From: Hymenobacter armeniacus
GTDB lineage: Bacteria > Bacteroidota > Bacteroidia > Cytophagales > Hymenobacteraceae
Reading direction: 5' to 3'
NCBI RefSeq assembly: GCF_014699055.1
Contig: NZ_JACXAC010000003.1
Coordinates: 372,001 to 436,000 of the forward strand
Length of the DNA stretch: 64,000 nucleotides
Shown in pieces: positions 1 to 7,885 of the stretch (position 1 is its first letter; each line of letters starts with the position of its first letter). The notes beneath the pieces are model-generated. The model was not told the origin of the DNA. It did not search any database and saw only the letters and a program-made list of their open reading frames with translations. A program made the position numbers and the translations under genes.

Positions 1-893
1 TCAAGGGCGATTCCGTTGTGACGTACCTGGCCAAAGTGCCCATGCTGGGCGTGTTTGGCTGCTACACCACGAAAGTGACCGTGAACCCCACGCCGAACGC
101 GCAGCCCGAACAAAACCTGTTCAACAACGAGTTGAACCTGGCCCAGTTCTGCGTGGCTGACCCCAACCTGCCGCCGGTGCTGGACGTGGCCGTCGACGGC
201 CGCCACATCCTCAACGGCGAGCTGGTGTCGGCGCGGCCGGTCATCACCATTCAGCTGAAGGACGAAGACAAGCTGCGCCACATCACCAGCGCGTCGGCCT
301 TCACGGTCACGCTGCAGGGGCCGGGCCAGGCCGGCGCCGGCACGCCCGTGAACCTGTCGGGCAGCAACGTGCGCTTCACCGTCGACACCAGCAACGGCAG
401 CCTGGCCACGCTCACCTACGAGCCCGGCCAAAGCGCCCCGCTGGCCGATGGCATGTACACGCTGAAAGTGCAGGGCCGCGACCCCAGCAACTCGGCCGCC
501 GGCACGCAGGAGTTCCAGGTGAAATTTGAAGTGGTGAGCACCTCGCAGATTTCCAACGTGTACCCGTACCCCAACCCGGTGGTGAGCAAGGCCCGCTTCG
601 TGTTCACCCTGACCGGCCAGCAGCTGCCCACCAACATGAAAATCCAGATTATGAGCCTCACCGGCCGCGTGGTCCGCGAGATTTTCATGAGCGAGCTGGG
701 CCCGCTGCACATCGGCAACAACATCTCGGAATACGCCTGGGACGGCACCGACACCTACGGCGACCGCCTCGCCAACGGCACCTACCTCTACCGCGTGGCG
801 CTGGACGACCCCAACGGCGACTTCAAGCACCGCGCCACCGCCGGCGACCAGGCCTTTAAAAACGACTGGGGCAAGCTGGTGCTCATGCGGTAG
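1..893 (+). CDS. C-terminal part of a large T9SS protein, probably PorU2-like sortase (5' end outside window)
   Basis: The frame is open from the first complete codon (base 3), so this is the 3' end of a longer gene; the GTG at 18 is not a likely start. Visible parts are a CARDB/Ig-like beta stretch with NP-rich turns, then a FlgD-like C-terminal domain: a YPYPNPV motif near residue 180 of the visible part, an 'MSLTGRVVREI' strand and a 'WDGTDTYGDRLANGTYLYRV' hairpin. This arrangement ends the C25-peptidase-like PorU2 proteins, which are thought to act at the outer membrane with type IX secretion. The peptidase domain itself is not in the window, so the PorU2 assignment is inference. Other large exported Bacteroidota proteins end the same way. 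A strong terminator follows within 20 bases. Confidence 0.6.
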   Translation, partial: KGDSVVTYLAKVPMLGVFGCYTTKVTVNPTPNAQPEQNLFNNELNLAQFCVADPNLPPVLDVAVDGRHILNGELVSARPVITIQLKDEDKLRHITSASAFTVTLQGPGQAGAGTPVNLSGSNVRFTVDTSNGSLATLTYEPGQSAPLADGMYTLKVQGRDPSNSAAGTQEFQVKFEVVSTSQISNVYPYPNPVVSKARFVFTLTGQQLPTNMKIQIMSLTGRVVREIFMSELGPLHIGNNISEYAWDGTDTYGDRLANGTYLYRVALDDPNGDFKHRATAGDQAFKNDWGKLVLMR

Positions 894-910
894 CACCTGC
901 GCCGGCAAGC

Positions 911-942
911 AAAAAAGGCAGCCTCATCAGGCTGCCTTTTTT
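911..942. terminator. Bidirectional rho-independent terminator
   Basis: Perfect 14-bp inverted repeat (911-924 / 929-942) with loop CATC, A6 on the left and T6 on the right. It serves the upstream plus-strand gene and the converging minus-strand folA. Confidence 0.9.
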
Positions 943-963
943 GTTGTGATGACTCCGCGTGCT

Positions 964-1452
964 TTAGCGCCGCCGCAGCGTCACGAAGCTGAAGGCGTAG
1001 GCGTGCTGCTCGTCGGCCTCGTGGCGCTCGCGGGTTTCTTCGCGCCATTCGGTGGGGCTCAGCGCTGGGAAAAAGGCATCGCCCTCGAAGCTATGGTGCA
1101 CCTCGGTGAGGTAAATGACGTCGGCGGCGGGCAGGGCTTCCTTGTATATTTCTCCGCCGCCGATGACGCACACTTCCTCGTCAAGCTCGCGGGCACGGTC
1201 CAGCGCGGCCAGCACGGAGGCCGCGGTTTCGCAGCCGGGCGCGCTCCAGCCGGCCTGGCGCGTGATGACGATGTTGGGGCGTTTGGGCAGGGCCTTGCCC
1301 AGGCTGTCGTAGGTGCGGCGGCCCATCACCACGGGGTGGCCCAGCGTGAGGCGTTTGAAATGCTGCAAATCGGCGGGCAGGCGGCCCCAGGGCAGTTCGC
1401 CCTTGGCGCCGATAACGCCGTTTTCAGCCACGGCCACTACAAAAGAAACCAT
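964..1452 (-). CDS. folA: Dihydrofolate reductase
   Basis: 162 residues, normal for bacterial DHFR. It reduces dihydrofolate to tetrahydrofolate with NADPH in the cytoplasm. The N-terminal strand 'MVSFVVAVAENGVIGAKG' is followed by 'LPWGRLPADLQHFKRLT', whose Asp matches the catalytic acid of the family. Next come the NADPH-binding 'VMGRRTYDSLG' and 'PNIVITR' segments, a 'CVIGGGEIY' glycine loop and the C-terminal 'YLTEVHHSFEGDAFFP'. It lies 45 bases after fmt on the same strand. The pairing makes sense: both need the one-carbon folate pool, since Fmt uses formyl-tetrahydrofolate. It is probably the last gene of a namZ-fmt-folA transcript ending at the 911-942 terminator. Confidence 0.96.
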   Translation of the reverse strand: MVSFVVAVAENGVIGAKGELPWGRLPADLQHFKRLTLGHPVVMGRRTYDSLGKALPKRPNIVITRQAGWSAPGCETAASVLAALDRARELDEEVCVIGGGEIYKEALPAADVIYLTEVHHSFEGDAFFPALSPTEWREETRERHEADEQHAYAFSFVTLRRR

Positions 1453-1497
1453 CGGTTTGTCTGGTTAAAATGAAAAAGGACCCGCGTGCTGCGCAGC

Positions 1498-2442
1498 TTA
1501 CGCAGGCAGTTTAAACCCGCGCAGCAGTGCGGCCACGGGCATGCGCTTCTTGCCTTCCAGCTGCACGTCCAGCAAATCGAGCCAGGCATCGGCCGCGGCC
1601 ACGCGCATGAACGTGCGGCCATCGGAAGCCCAGGTGCCGGGCGCGGCCAGGGGGGCGCCGGCTTCGTCGGCGGACAGCGCTTTCGCGCGGAAAATCTTCA
1701 GCAGGCGGCCATCGGGCAGGGCCGCGAAGGCGGTGAGGATGGGGGAGAGGCCGCGCACCCAGTTCACCAGCTCGGCAGCCGGGCGCGTGAAATCGAGCCG
1801 GCCGGTTTCCTTCTGCAGCTTGGGCGCGGGGCGCAGGTCGGCGCGCATTTCCTGGGGGATGCTGGGGGCCGTGCCGGCGGCAATGGCCTCCACCGAGCGG
1901 CGAGCCAGGGCCGCGCCCACGTGCTTCAGCTTGCCGTAAAGGCTGCCAAAGTCGTCGTCGGGCGCAATGGGCACCCGCTCCTGCAAAATCAGGTCGCCGG
2001 TGTCGATTTCGTGGCGCAGGAAGAAGGACGTCACGCCCGTTTCCTGGTCGCCGTGCATCAGGGCCCAGTTGATGGGGGCCGCGCCGCGGTACTGCGGCAA
2101 CAGCGAGCCGTGAATGTTGATGGAGCCCAGCCGGGGCATGTTCCATACCGCCTCGGGCAGCATGCGAAACGCCACCACCACCTGCAAATCGGCGGCGTAG
2201 CTCTTCAATTCGGCTTGAAATTCCGGCGACTTCAGGTTGGTGGGCTGCAGCACGGGCAGGCCGTGGGCCTCGGCCGCCACCTTCACCGCCGAAGCCTGCA
2301 GCTGCCGGCCGCGCCCGGCGGGCCGGTCCGGCGCCGTGACGACGGCCACCACCTGCCCACCGGGCCAGGCCAGCAGGCTTTCCAGGGTGGGCACGGCAAA
2401 ATCGGGGGTGCCCATGAAAATCAGGCGGAGGGGTGCATTCAT
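1498..2442 (-). CDS. fmt: Methionyl-tRNA formyltransferase
   Basis: 314 residues, usual length. It transfers a formyl group from 10-formyl-THF to the amino group of initiator Met-tRNA. The N-terminal Rossmann-like formyltransferase domain starts 'LIFMGTPDFAVPTLESLL'. The catalytic set is visible: Asn and His in 'SINIHGSLLPQYRGAAPINW' and Asp in 'HEIDTGDLI'. The C-terminal part (about residues 205-314) is the OB-like tRNA-binding domain, with 'KLQKETGRLDFTRPA' at its start. The ATG at 2442 directly precedes 'NAPLRLIFMGTP', as expected. It lies 40 bases after the DUF1343 gene and 45 bases before folA. Confidence 0.97.
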   Translation of the reverse strand: MNAPLRLIFMGTPDFAVPTLESLLAWPGGQVVAVVTAPDRPAGRGRQLQASAVKVAAEAHGLPVLQPTNLKSPEFQAELKSYAADLQVVVAFRMLPEAVWNMPRLGSINIHGSLLPQYRGAAPINWALMHGDQETGVTSFFLRHEIDTGDLILQERVPIAPDDDFGSLYGKLKHVGAALARRSVEAIAAGTAPSIPQEMRADLRPAPKLQKETGRLDFTRPAAELVNWVRGLSPILTAFAALPDGRLLKIFRAKALSADEAGAPLAAPGTWASDGRTFMRVAAADAWLDLLDVQLEGKKRMPVAALLRGFKLPA

Positions 2443-2482
2443 GGGGCAAAGAAAACGCCGGGCCCGTGAAAGGCCGCGCCAC

Positions 2483-3718
2483 CTACCGCTCCGGGTAGAG
2501 CAGGTACTTTTTCCGCAGCGTCCTGAACCGGTCCAGGCCCGGCTTCCACGAGGCGCGGATATCGGCTTCGCTCTTGCCCGCTAGTATCTGCTCGCGCAGC
2601 GCCGTGGTGCCCGACAACTCCTCGAAATACTTGCCGAAGAAATGCGCCTTGTCGGTGCTTTGCTGGTAAAAGTCGAGCAGGTATTTCAGCACCAGGCCGC
2701 CGTTTTCGCGGGCGGGGGCGCTGGCCAGGTTGAGGCCGTAGCAGAGCTGGCCTTTCATGGGCGGCGTGGGCGAGCCGGGGTTGGGCGCGGGCGTGAACGA
2801 ATACGGCCGCGATGCCGGCTGCGAGGGGCTGCCAATGACCTCAAATGGCGTGCTGGTGCCGCGCCCCACGCTCACGTTGGTGCCCTCAAACAGGCAGATG
2901 CTGGGGTAGAGCCGCACGGCGTGGTCGGTGGGCAGGTTGGGGGAGGGGCGCACGGGCAGGTGGTAGGCCGTGGCGTGGGTGTAGCCGCTGGCCAGCGGAA
3001 TGACGGTGAGCTGGCAGCGCCGGCCGCCGGCCAGCCACTTTTCGCCGTTTATCATCTGGGCCAGCTCGCCCACGGTGAGGCCGTGGGCAATGGGCAGCGG
3101 GTCGAGGCCGACGAAGGATTGGTGGGCCGACTCGCGCATGGGGCCGTCCACGAGGTCGCCGTTGGGGTTGGGGCGGTCGAGCACGATGACGGGCTTTTTC
3201 AGCTCCGCTGCGGCCTCCATCACGTAGTGCAGCGTGCTGATGAAGGTGTAGAAGCGGGCACCCACGTCCTGAATATCAAACACCAGCACGTCGACGTCGG
3301 CTAGCATTTCGGGCGAGGGCTTCTTGGTTTTGCCGTACACCGAGCGCACGGCCACGCCGCTGCGGGCATCGCGCCCGTCCTTAATGGTGGCGCCGTCGGC
3401 TTCTTCGCCCCGAAAGCCGTGCTCGGGCGCGAAAATGGCCGTCACGTTCACGCCGCGAGCTTTGAGCGTGTCAACGAGAAAGGCATTGCCCACCCGCGAG
3501 GTTTGATTGATGACGAGGCCAACGCGCTTGCCTTTCAGCAGCGGCAGGTACTTATCCAGCCGCTGCGCGCCCACGGTCACGGCCGGAGCCGGGGCGGCCG
3601 GGGCCGTGCTAGGAGGCGTGGTTTGGGGGGCGGAAGCCTGCCCGGCCGGGGCCGAAGTGGCGCAGGCGGGCAAAGCCAGCAGCGACGTAAGGAGGAATTT
3701 TGCGGAAAAGCCGAGCAT
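2483..3718 (-). CDS. namZ: DUF1343 protein, probable exo-beta-N-acetylmuramidase NamZ, lipoprotein
   Basis: I chose the ATG at 3718 (411 aa). The frame is open further upstream, but the residues before this Met ('RQCVGRFFYFPFPC') do not look like a leader. From 3718 the protein begins 'MLGFSAKFLLTSLLALPACA', a lipoprotein signal with a Cys at the expected place, then a Pro/Ala/Thr linker. The body is DUF1343: 'GKRVGLVINQTSRV', 'IFAPEHGFRGEEADGA', 'DVLVFDIQDVGARFYTFISTL', 'IVLDRPNPNGDLVDGP', 'YPSICLFEGTNVSVGRGT'. Members of this family (NamZ) release terminal MurNAc from peptidoglycan fragments, so an envelope-anchored role in muropeptide recycling is likely. It is first in a probable operon with fmt and folA, and diverges from the permease at 3826. 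Confidence 0.85.
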   Translation of the reverse strand: MLGFSAKFLLTSLLALPACATSAPAGQASAPQTTPPSTAPAAPAPAVTVGAQRLDKYLPLLKGKRVGLVINQTSRVGNAFLVDTLKARGVNVTAIFAPEHGFRGEEADGATIKDGRDARSGVAVRSVYGKTKKPSPEMLADVDVLVFDIQDVGARFYTFISTLHYVMEAAAELKKPVIVLDRPNPNGDLVDGPMRESAHQSFVGLDPLPIAHGLTVGELAQMINGEKWLAGGRRCQLTVIPLASGYTHATAYHLPVRPSPNLPTDHAVRLYPSICLFEGTNVSVGRGTSTPFEVIGSPSQPASRPYSFTPAPNPGSPTPPMKGQLCYGLNLASAPARENGGLVLKYLLDFYQQSTDKAHFFGKYFEELSGTTALREQILAGKSEADIRASWKPGLDRFRTLRKKYLLYPER

Positions 3719-3825
3719 GAAACAGGGGAAAGGAAAGTAAAAAAAGCGTCCAACGCATTGGCGCACACAATGAGAGCGCGCAGCGTGGCCGGAACGCGCC
3801 GGAAACGTAGCTTTACGGTCGAATA

Positions 3826-5049
3826 ATGAATGTCGCCCGCTACATTTCGCACAAAATCGACGGAGGAGCCGATTCCGGCTCTTTTACCGCGTCGGTTACA
3901 AAAATAGCCATCATCAGCATTGCCATGGGCTTGGCGGTGATGGTGGTGTCGTTTGCCATTCTGCAGGGCTTCCGCAACGAGATTCAGAACAAGATATTCT
4001 CGTTTGGCGCCCACCTGCAGATTTCGCGCTACGACACCAACAACTCCCTCGAAGTGGCCCCCATTGCCGGCCCGCGCCTGGTGCAGGAGCTGCACCAGTT
4101 CCCCGAGGTGAAGTCGACGCAGCCCTACGCCGTGAAAACGGCCATCATCAAGACCAAGGACGAAGTGCTGGGCGTGGTGCTGAAAGGTATTTCCGAAACC
4201 GACGGCCTCTCGCCGATGCGCCAAAACCTGGTGGGCGGCAAGTTCATCGGCTTTCCCGACAGCACGGCCGGCGAGGACGTGCTGCTCTCGCGCAAGGTGG
4301 CCGATAAGCTGCGCCTCAACGTGGGCGACAAGGCCCTGTTCTACTTCATCCAGAACCCGCCTCGCATCCGGCAGTTTTGCGTCAGCGGCATCTATTCCAC
4401 GGGCCTCGACGAGTTCGACGAAGTGTACGTTATCGGCGACATCCGCCAGATTCGGGAGCTGAACTCCCCGGCCTGGCCCGACTCGCTGGTGGGCGGCATG
4501 GAGGTGGTGCTCAATAACTTCAATACGCTGGACAACACGGCCGATAAGTTCTACGAGCGGCTGCCCTACGACCTGAAGATTGACAAAATCACCGACCAGT
4601 ACGCCCAGCTCTTCGACTGGCTGCAGCTGCTGAACCGCAACGTCATCATCTTCCTGATTCTGATAATTTTCGTGGCCACGTTCAACATGGTGGCCACCAT
4701 CTTCATCATGATTCTGGAGCGCACCAACATGATTGGCATCCTGAAAGCGCTGGGGGCGACGGATAATCAGATTCGGCGGATGTTTTTCTTCCGCGGGCTG
4801 TCGCTCACGGTGCGGGGCATGCTCATCGGCAACATCATTGCCGTGGGATTCTGCGCGTTGCAGTATTTCTTCCACATCATTCCGCTCGACCCCGAGAACT
4901 ACTACATGGACCGGGTGCCGATTTCGTGGGACCCGCGCATGCTCATCCTGCTCAACGTGGCCACGTTCGTGGCCTCGCTGCTGGCCGTGCTCATCCCCAC
5001 GTATCTGATTGCGCGCATCAAGCCGGTGGTGGCCATTAAGTTCGACTAA
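3826..5049 (+). CDS. FtsX/LolC-LolE-type ABC transporter permease
   Basis: 407 residues. The architecture is MacB/LolC: a first membrane helix at about 26-50 ('IISIAMGLAVMVVSFAILQGF'), a long periplasmic region (about 55-270) and three C-terminal helices (about 276-300, 320-345, 372-397). 'LERTNMIGILKALGATDNQIRRMFFF' is the conserved cytoplasmic coupling segment of FtsX-domain permeases. By homology it would move lipoproteins or other envelope molecules with a separate ATPase. No ATP-binding partner is adjacent, so the substrate is uncertain. A near-consensus -7 box (TAGCTTTA, 3809-3816) lies ten bases before the ATG. The gene diverges from namZ. Confidence 0.88.
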   Translation: MNVARYISHKIDGGADSGSFTASVTKIAIISIAMGLAVMVVSFAILQGFRNEIQNKIFSFGAHLQISRYDTNNSLEVAPIAGPRLVQELHQFPEVKSTQPYAVKTAIIKTKDEVLGVVLKGISETDGLSPMRQNLVGGKFIGFPDSTAGEDVLLSRKVADKLRLNVGDKALFYFIQNPPRIRQFCVSGIYSTGLDEFDEVYVIGDIRQIRELNSPAWPDSLVGGMEVVLNNFNTLDNTADKFYERLPYDLKIDKITDQYAQLFDWLQLLNRNVIIFLILIIFVATFNMVATIFIMILERTNMIGILKALGATDNQIRRMFFFRGLSLTVRGMLIGNIIAVGFCALQYFFHIIPLDPENYYMDRVPISWDPRMLILLNVATFVASLLAVLIPTYLIARIKPVVAIKFD

Positions 5050-5091
5050 CCGCTTGCTTGGCCGGCTTCTCAGCAGCGCCGAATACGATGA

Positions 5092-5607
5092 TTATTTGGC
5101 CACACTGGCCACCGGTTGGTCGGAGGGGAGGTGCTTTTTGTTCGCCAGTTTTTTGTTGGCTTCGTTCATGAGCCAGATAAAATCTTCGTAATAGTCCACA
5201 CCTTTGAATCCGAGCCCGGCGCTGGCGTCGTCATTCCACATGGATTGGGGCAGCCGGCGTGAACAAATGACTAATGGAATGCCCCAGTAGTCTAAAAACG
5301 CCTCTTCGTCTACGGCCCCGGTGCGCACCATCGAGCCCGCAAAGCCGAAACTGGAGCACACCCGTCGCACCATGGTGTCCTGGGTGGTGGGCTTGATTTT
5401 TCCCAGCCGCACGGCGGTGCGGGCGTCACTGAACTGCGGGGTATGCAGGTATTGCCCGAGCGCCACCAGGTTTTGCACTTGCTGATTTTTGTGTTGCTCG
5501 GTGAGCTGAGTATTGTGCTGCCGGTTGTTCATATAAACCGTGGAGATGGAAACCAGCAGAGCGAGGATGGGAACAAAGTTGTTCGTTCTCTTAACGGATT
5601 CTTCCAT
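5092..5607 (-). CDS. Hypothetical membrane-anchored protein
   Basis: Not a family I recognise with confidence. I prefer the ATG at 5607 (171 aa, 'MEESVKRTNNFVPILALLVS'), because the 31 residues of the longer frame upstream look random. One N-terminal membrane helix (about 11-30) is followed by a Gln/Asn-rich stretch and a mostly helical soluble domain with 'DEEAFLDYWGIPLVICSRR'. This resembles small DUF4760-like proteins, but that is only a visual impression. Composition is a little less GC-rich than its neighbours. It converges on the plus-strand permease gene with 42 bases between stops. Confidence 0.6.
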   Translation of the reverse strand: MEESVKRTNNFVPILALLVSISTVYMNNRQHNTQLTEQHKNQQVQNLVALGQYLHTPQFSDARTAVRLGKIKPTTQDTMVRRVCSSFGFAGSMVRTGAVDEEAFLDYWGIPLVICSRRLPQSMWNDDASAGLGFKGVDYYEDFIWLMNEANKKLANKKHLPSDQPVASVAK

Positions 5608-5762
5608 GAGTGCGCGCAAAAGGTGGGGCTGCAGGTGTACACACTTAGCCTCTATTTTGCTTCCATAAACGAAGGCCAGTGCACTACAGCAATTACCCAA
5701 ATAAGCGCTTAGACCACCGAGATGGCATCAGTGCCAGCACGGAAAAATGCGTGAAATTCGAT

Positions 5763-6464
5763 TCAGGCCAACCAACGGCTTTGCAACACGAGATTGGGGT
5801 CGGGGCACAGGGCGGCCCATGTGGCCAGCTCGCTGGGCCGGGCCACGCCGGGGAAGTCGCCCACGCGGCCGCCCAGGTCGGCAATGAGCTGAAAATGCAG
5901 GTGCGGCGGCCAGTCGCCGTTTTCGGGGAAGGGGCCGACGGTGGCGAAAGCCTCGCCCTTGGCCAACGTCTGGCCTACGCGCAAGTTCCTCCACTCCAGG
6001 CGGCTGAGGTGGCCATACAGGCTATAGAAAACAGTGCCTTCCAATTCGTGCTGCAGAATGACGGTGGGGCCGTAGTCGCCGAAATTGTCGTTGTCGGCGA
6101 GGCTGTGGACGGTGGCGGGCAGGGGCGCGCACACGGGCACGCCGGCCGGACACCACACGTCCACGCCCAAATGCAGGGAGCGGGGCTCTTCCACCGCGCC
6201 GGGGCCGAAGTGCGGGCTGCGGCGGTAGATGACGCGGTTTTCGAGGTAGCCGCCCACGCCGATGGCGGCGTGCTGCAACTGTAGCTCGGCGTCGACGAGC
6301 CGGCCAAAGGCGGCGGTGTCGCGCAGGTCGGCGGTGGCGAGGCGCGGGTTATGGGCCGAGAAGTCGAGGCGGGCCACGTCGGGGCCGTTGAGGTCGAGGG
6401 GCAGGACGGGGCCGAAATCGGCTTGGTGGCGTTGGAGCAGCGTGGTGAGCATGTAAGGCGGCAA
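5763..6464 (-). CDS. M23-family (LytM-like) peptidoglycan endopeptidase
   Basis: 233 residues. The zinc-binding motifs of M23 peptidases are present: 'SLHLGVDVW' (H and D ligands) and the C-terminal 'PPHLHFQLI' (HxH). 'YSLYGHLSRLE' and 'VGQTLAKGEAFATVGPFPENG' lie between them. Family members cut glycine or diamino-acid cross-bridges, or act as zinc-dependent peptidases. No clear signal peptide is visible, so it may act in the cytoplasm or have an unrecognised leader; a second ATG at 6452 is an equally good start. The N-terminal 130 residues are a domain of their own, often seen before M23 in Bacteroidota. It diverges from the reductase at 6637. Confidence 0.85.
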   Translation of the reverse strand: MPPYMLTTLLQRHQADFGPVLPLDLNGPDVARLDFSAHNPRLATADLRDTAAFGRLVDAELQLQHAAIGVGGYLENRVIYRRSPHFGPGAVEEPRSLHLGVDVWCPAGVPVCAPLPATVHSLADNDNFGDYGPTVILQHELEGTVFYSLYGHLSRLEWRNLRVGQTLAKGEAFATVGPFPENGDWPPHLHFQLIADLGGRVGDFPGVARPSELATWAALCPDPNLVLQSRWLA

Positions 6465-6504
6465 GGAAGCGCGGGCCGGATGAAGCCCGGCATCGGCGGC
6501 AAGT

Positions 6505-6512
6505 TACCTTTG
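6505..6512 (+). promoter_or_regulatory. Candidate -7 box TACCTTTG upstream of the reductase gene
   Basis: Perfect match to the Bacteroidota TAnnTTTG element, 124 bases before the ATG at 6637. I see no convincing -33 TTG, so support is moderate. Confidence 0.4.
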
Positions 6513-6636
6513 CTGCGCAAGCCGGCCCGGAATTTCTCCGGGCACACGGTTTTTTTCGTACGTACCCGTGCCGCACGGCGAACCTCGGCCCCGCCCGATT
6601 GTTCCGGCGTCACCCCCTTATTCAGTTGCCTGCAGA

Positions 6637-7737
6637 ATGTACCACACCCTCACCGTTGTTGCCCTCACCCAAGAAACCGCCGATTCCGTCACCATTCACC
6701 TTGAGCGGCCCGACCGCCAGCCCATTGCCAGCCGCCCCGGCCAATTCCTAACCCTGATAGTGCCCTGCGGGCCCGGCGGCAAAAAAGAGCGCCGCGCCTA
6801 TTCCCTCAGCAGTACCCCGCAGGACGCCCCGCGGCTGTCCGTGACGGTGAAACGGGTGCCCGGTGGCCTGGTGAGCAATTACCTGCTCGATACCGTGCGC
6901 GTGGGCCAGCAGCTGGAAGTGATGGAGCCCCTCGGCAATTTTACCCTCAGCCCCAGCCCCAAAGCCGCGCGCTCGTTGGTGCTCATCGGGGCGGGGTCGG
7001 GCATCACGCCGCTCATGTCCATGCTCAAGGCCGTGGTGCGGGCCGAGCCCCAGAGCCACGTGCTGCTCATTTACGGCAACCGCAACGAGGAATCGGTCAT
7101 TTTTCAGCAGCAGCTGGCCGAGCTCGAAGCGAAGTCCAACGGCCACCTGCAGGTAGAGCACGTGTATAGCCAGCCGCTGCAGCCCATGGGCCCGCACCGC
7201 CACACCGGCCGCCTCAACCGCACCATGCTGCTGCGCATTCTGGAGCAGCGCCACCAGTTCCCGGCCGAGCAGGCCGAGTACTTCCTCTGCGGCCCCGAGG
7301 GGCTGATGGCGGAAGCCCAGGCCGCCCTGGCCCTGCTGAACGTGCCCGAAGCCCGCGTGCGCCGCGAAAGCTTCCAGGCCAGCGCCGACACCGCCGAACT
7401 GATTGCGGCCCAGCCCAACGGCCACGGCGACGTGTCGACCAACCCCGCCGACGACACCAAAACCACCCGCTCGGTTACGCTGCAGTACGAAGGCAGCGAG
7501 TACGTCATCGAAGTGCCCGCCGGCCAAACCATTCTGGACACCGCCCTCGACCAAGACATCGACCTGCCGTATTCCTGCCAGGCGGGCGTGTGCACGGCCT
7601 GCCGCGGCAAGTGCCTAAGCGGCAAGGTGCACCTGGACGAGCGTGAAGGCTTGTCCGACTCCGAGCTGAAGCAGGGCTACATCCTCACCTGCGTGGGCCA
7701 CCCCATGACCGACGGCGTGGTCATCGAAATTGGCTAG
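6637..7737 (+). CDS. Flavodoxin-reductase-type oxidoreductase with C-terminal 2Fe-2S ferredoxin domain (PaaE/Hcr-like)
   Basis: 366 residues from the ATG at 6637 ('MYHTLTVVALTQETADSV'); the open frame continues upstream without homologous sequence. Three domains are seen. The FAD-binding barrel (1-100) has 'RRAYSLSS'. The NAD(P)-binding domain (about 105-235) has 'LIGAGSGITPLMSML' and 'YFLCGPEGLM'. The C-terminal plant-type ferredoxin (about 275-366) has 'CQAGVCTACRGKCLSG' and the fourth Cys in 'ILTCVGHP'. This is the layout of phenylacetyl-CoA epoxidase reductase (PaaE) and related oxygenase reductases. No paaABCD genes are nearby, so the partner oxygenase or fatty-acid desaturase is unknown. 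Confidence 0.9.
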   Translation: MYHTLTVVALTQETADSVTIHLERPDRQPIASRPGQFLTLIVPCGPGGKKERRAYSLSSTPQDAPRLSVTVKRVPGGLVSNYLLDTVRVGQQLEVMEPLGNFTLSPSPKAARSLVLIGAGSGITPLMSMLKAVVRAEPQSHVLLIYGNRNEESVIFQQQLAELEAKSNGHLQVEHVYSQPLQPMGPHRHTGRLNRTMLLRILEQRHQFPAEQAEYFLCGPEGLMAEAQAALALLNVPEARVRRESFQASADTAELIAAQPNGHGDVSTNPADDTKTTRSVTLQYEGSEYVIEVPAGQTILDTALDQDIDLPYSCQAGVCTACRGKCLSGKVHLDEREGLSDSELKQGYILTCVGHPMTDGVVIEIG

Positions 7738-7885
7738 GGGCAGCAAACCAAACCGGCCGGCCTCACGAGTCGGATTTAAGCCCCTTTTAATCTAAAAAAC
7801 TTCACCCCGCTCGGTGTTTGTTTCGTAAAGCGTAGGTTGCGGTTCGGGGCCCGAGTCCGCCGCTACTTCTTCTATACTTGTACTT

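Noticed and set aside
3577..4875. 432-codon minus-strand frame across the permease
   Set aside because: Low-complexity, His/Glu/Val-rich product typical of the antisense of a hydrophobic gene; no start signal.
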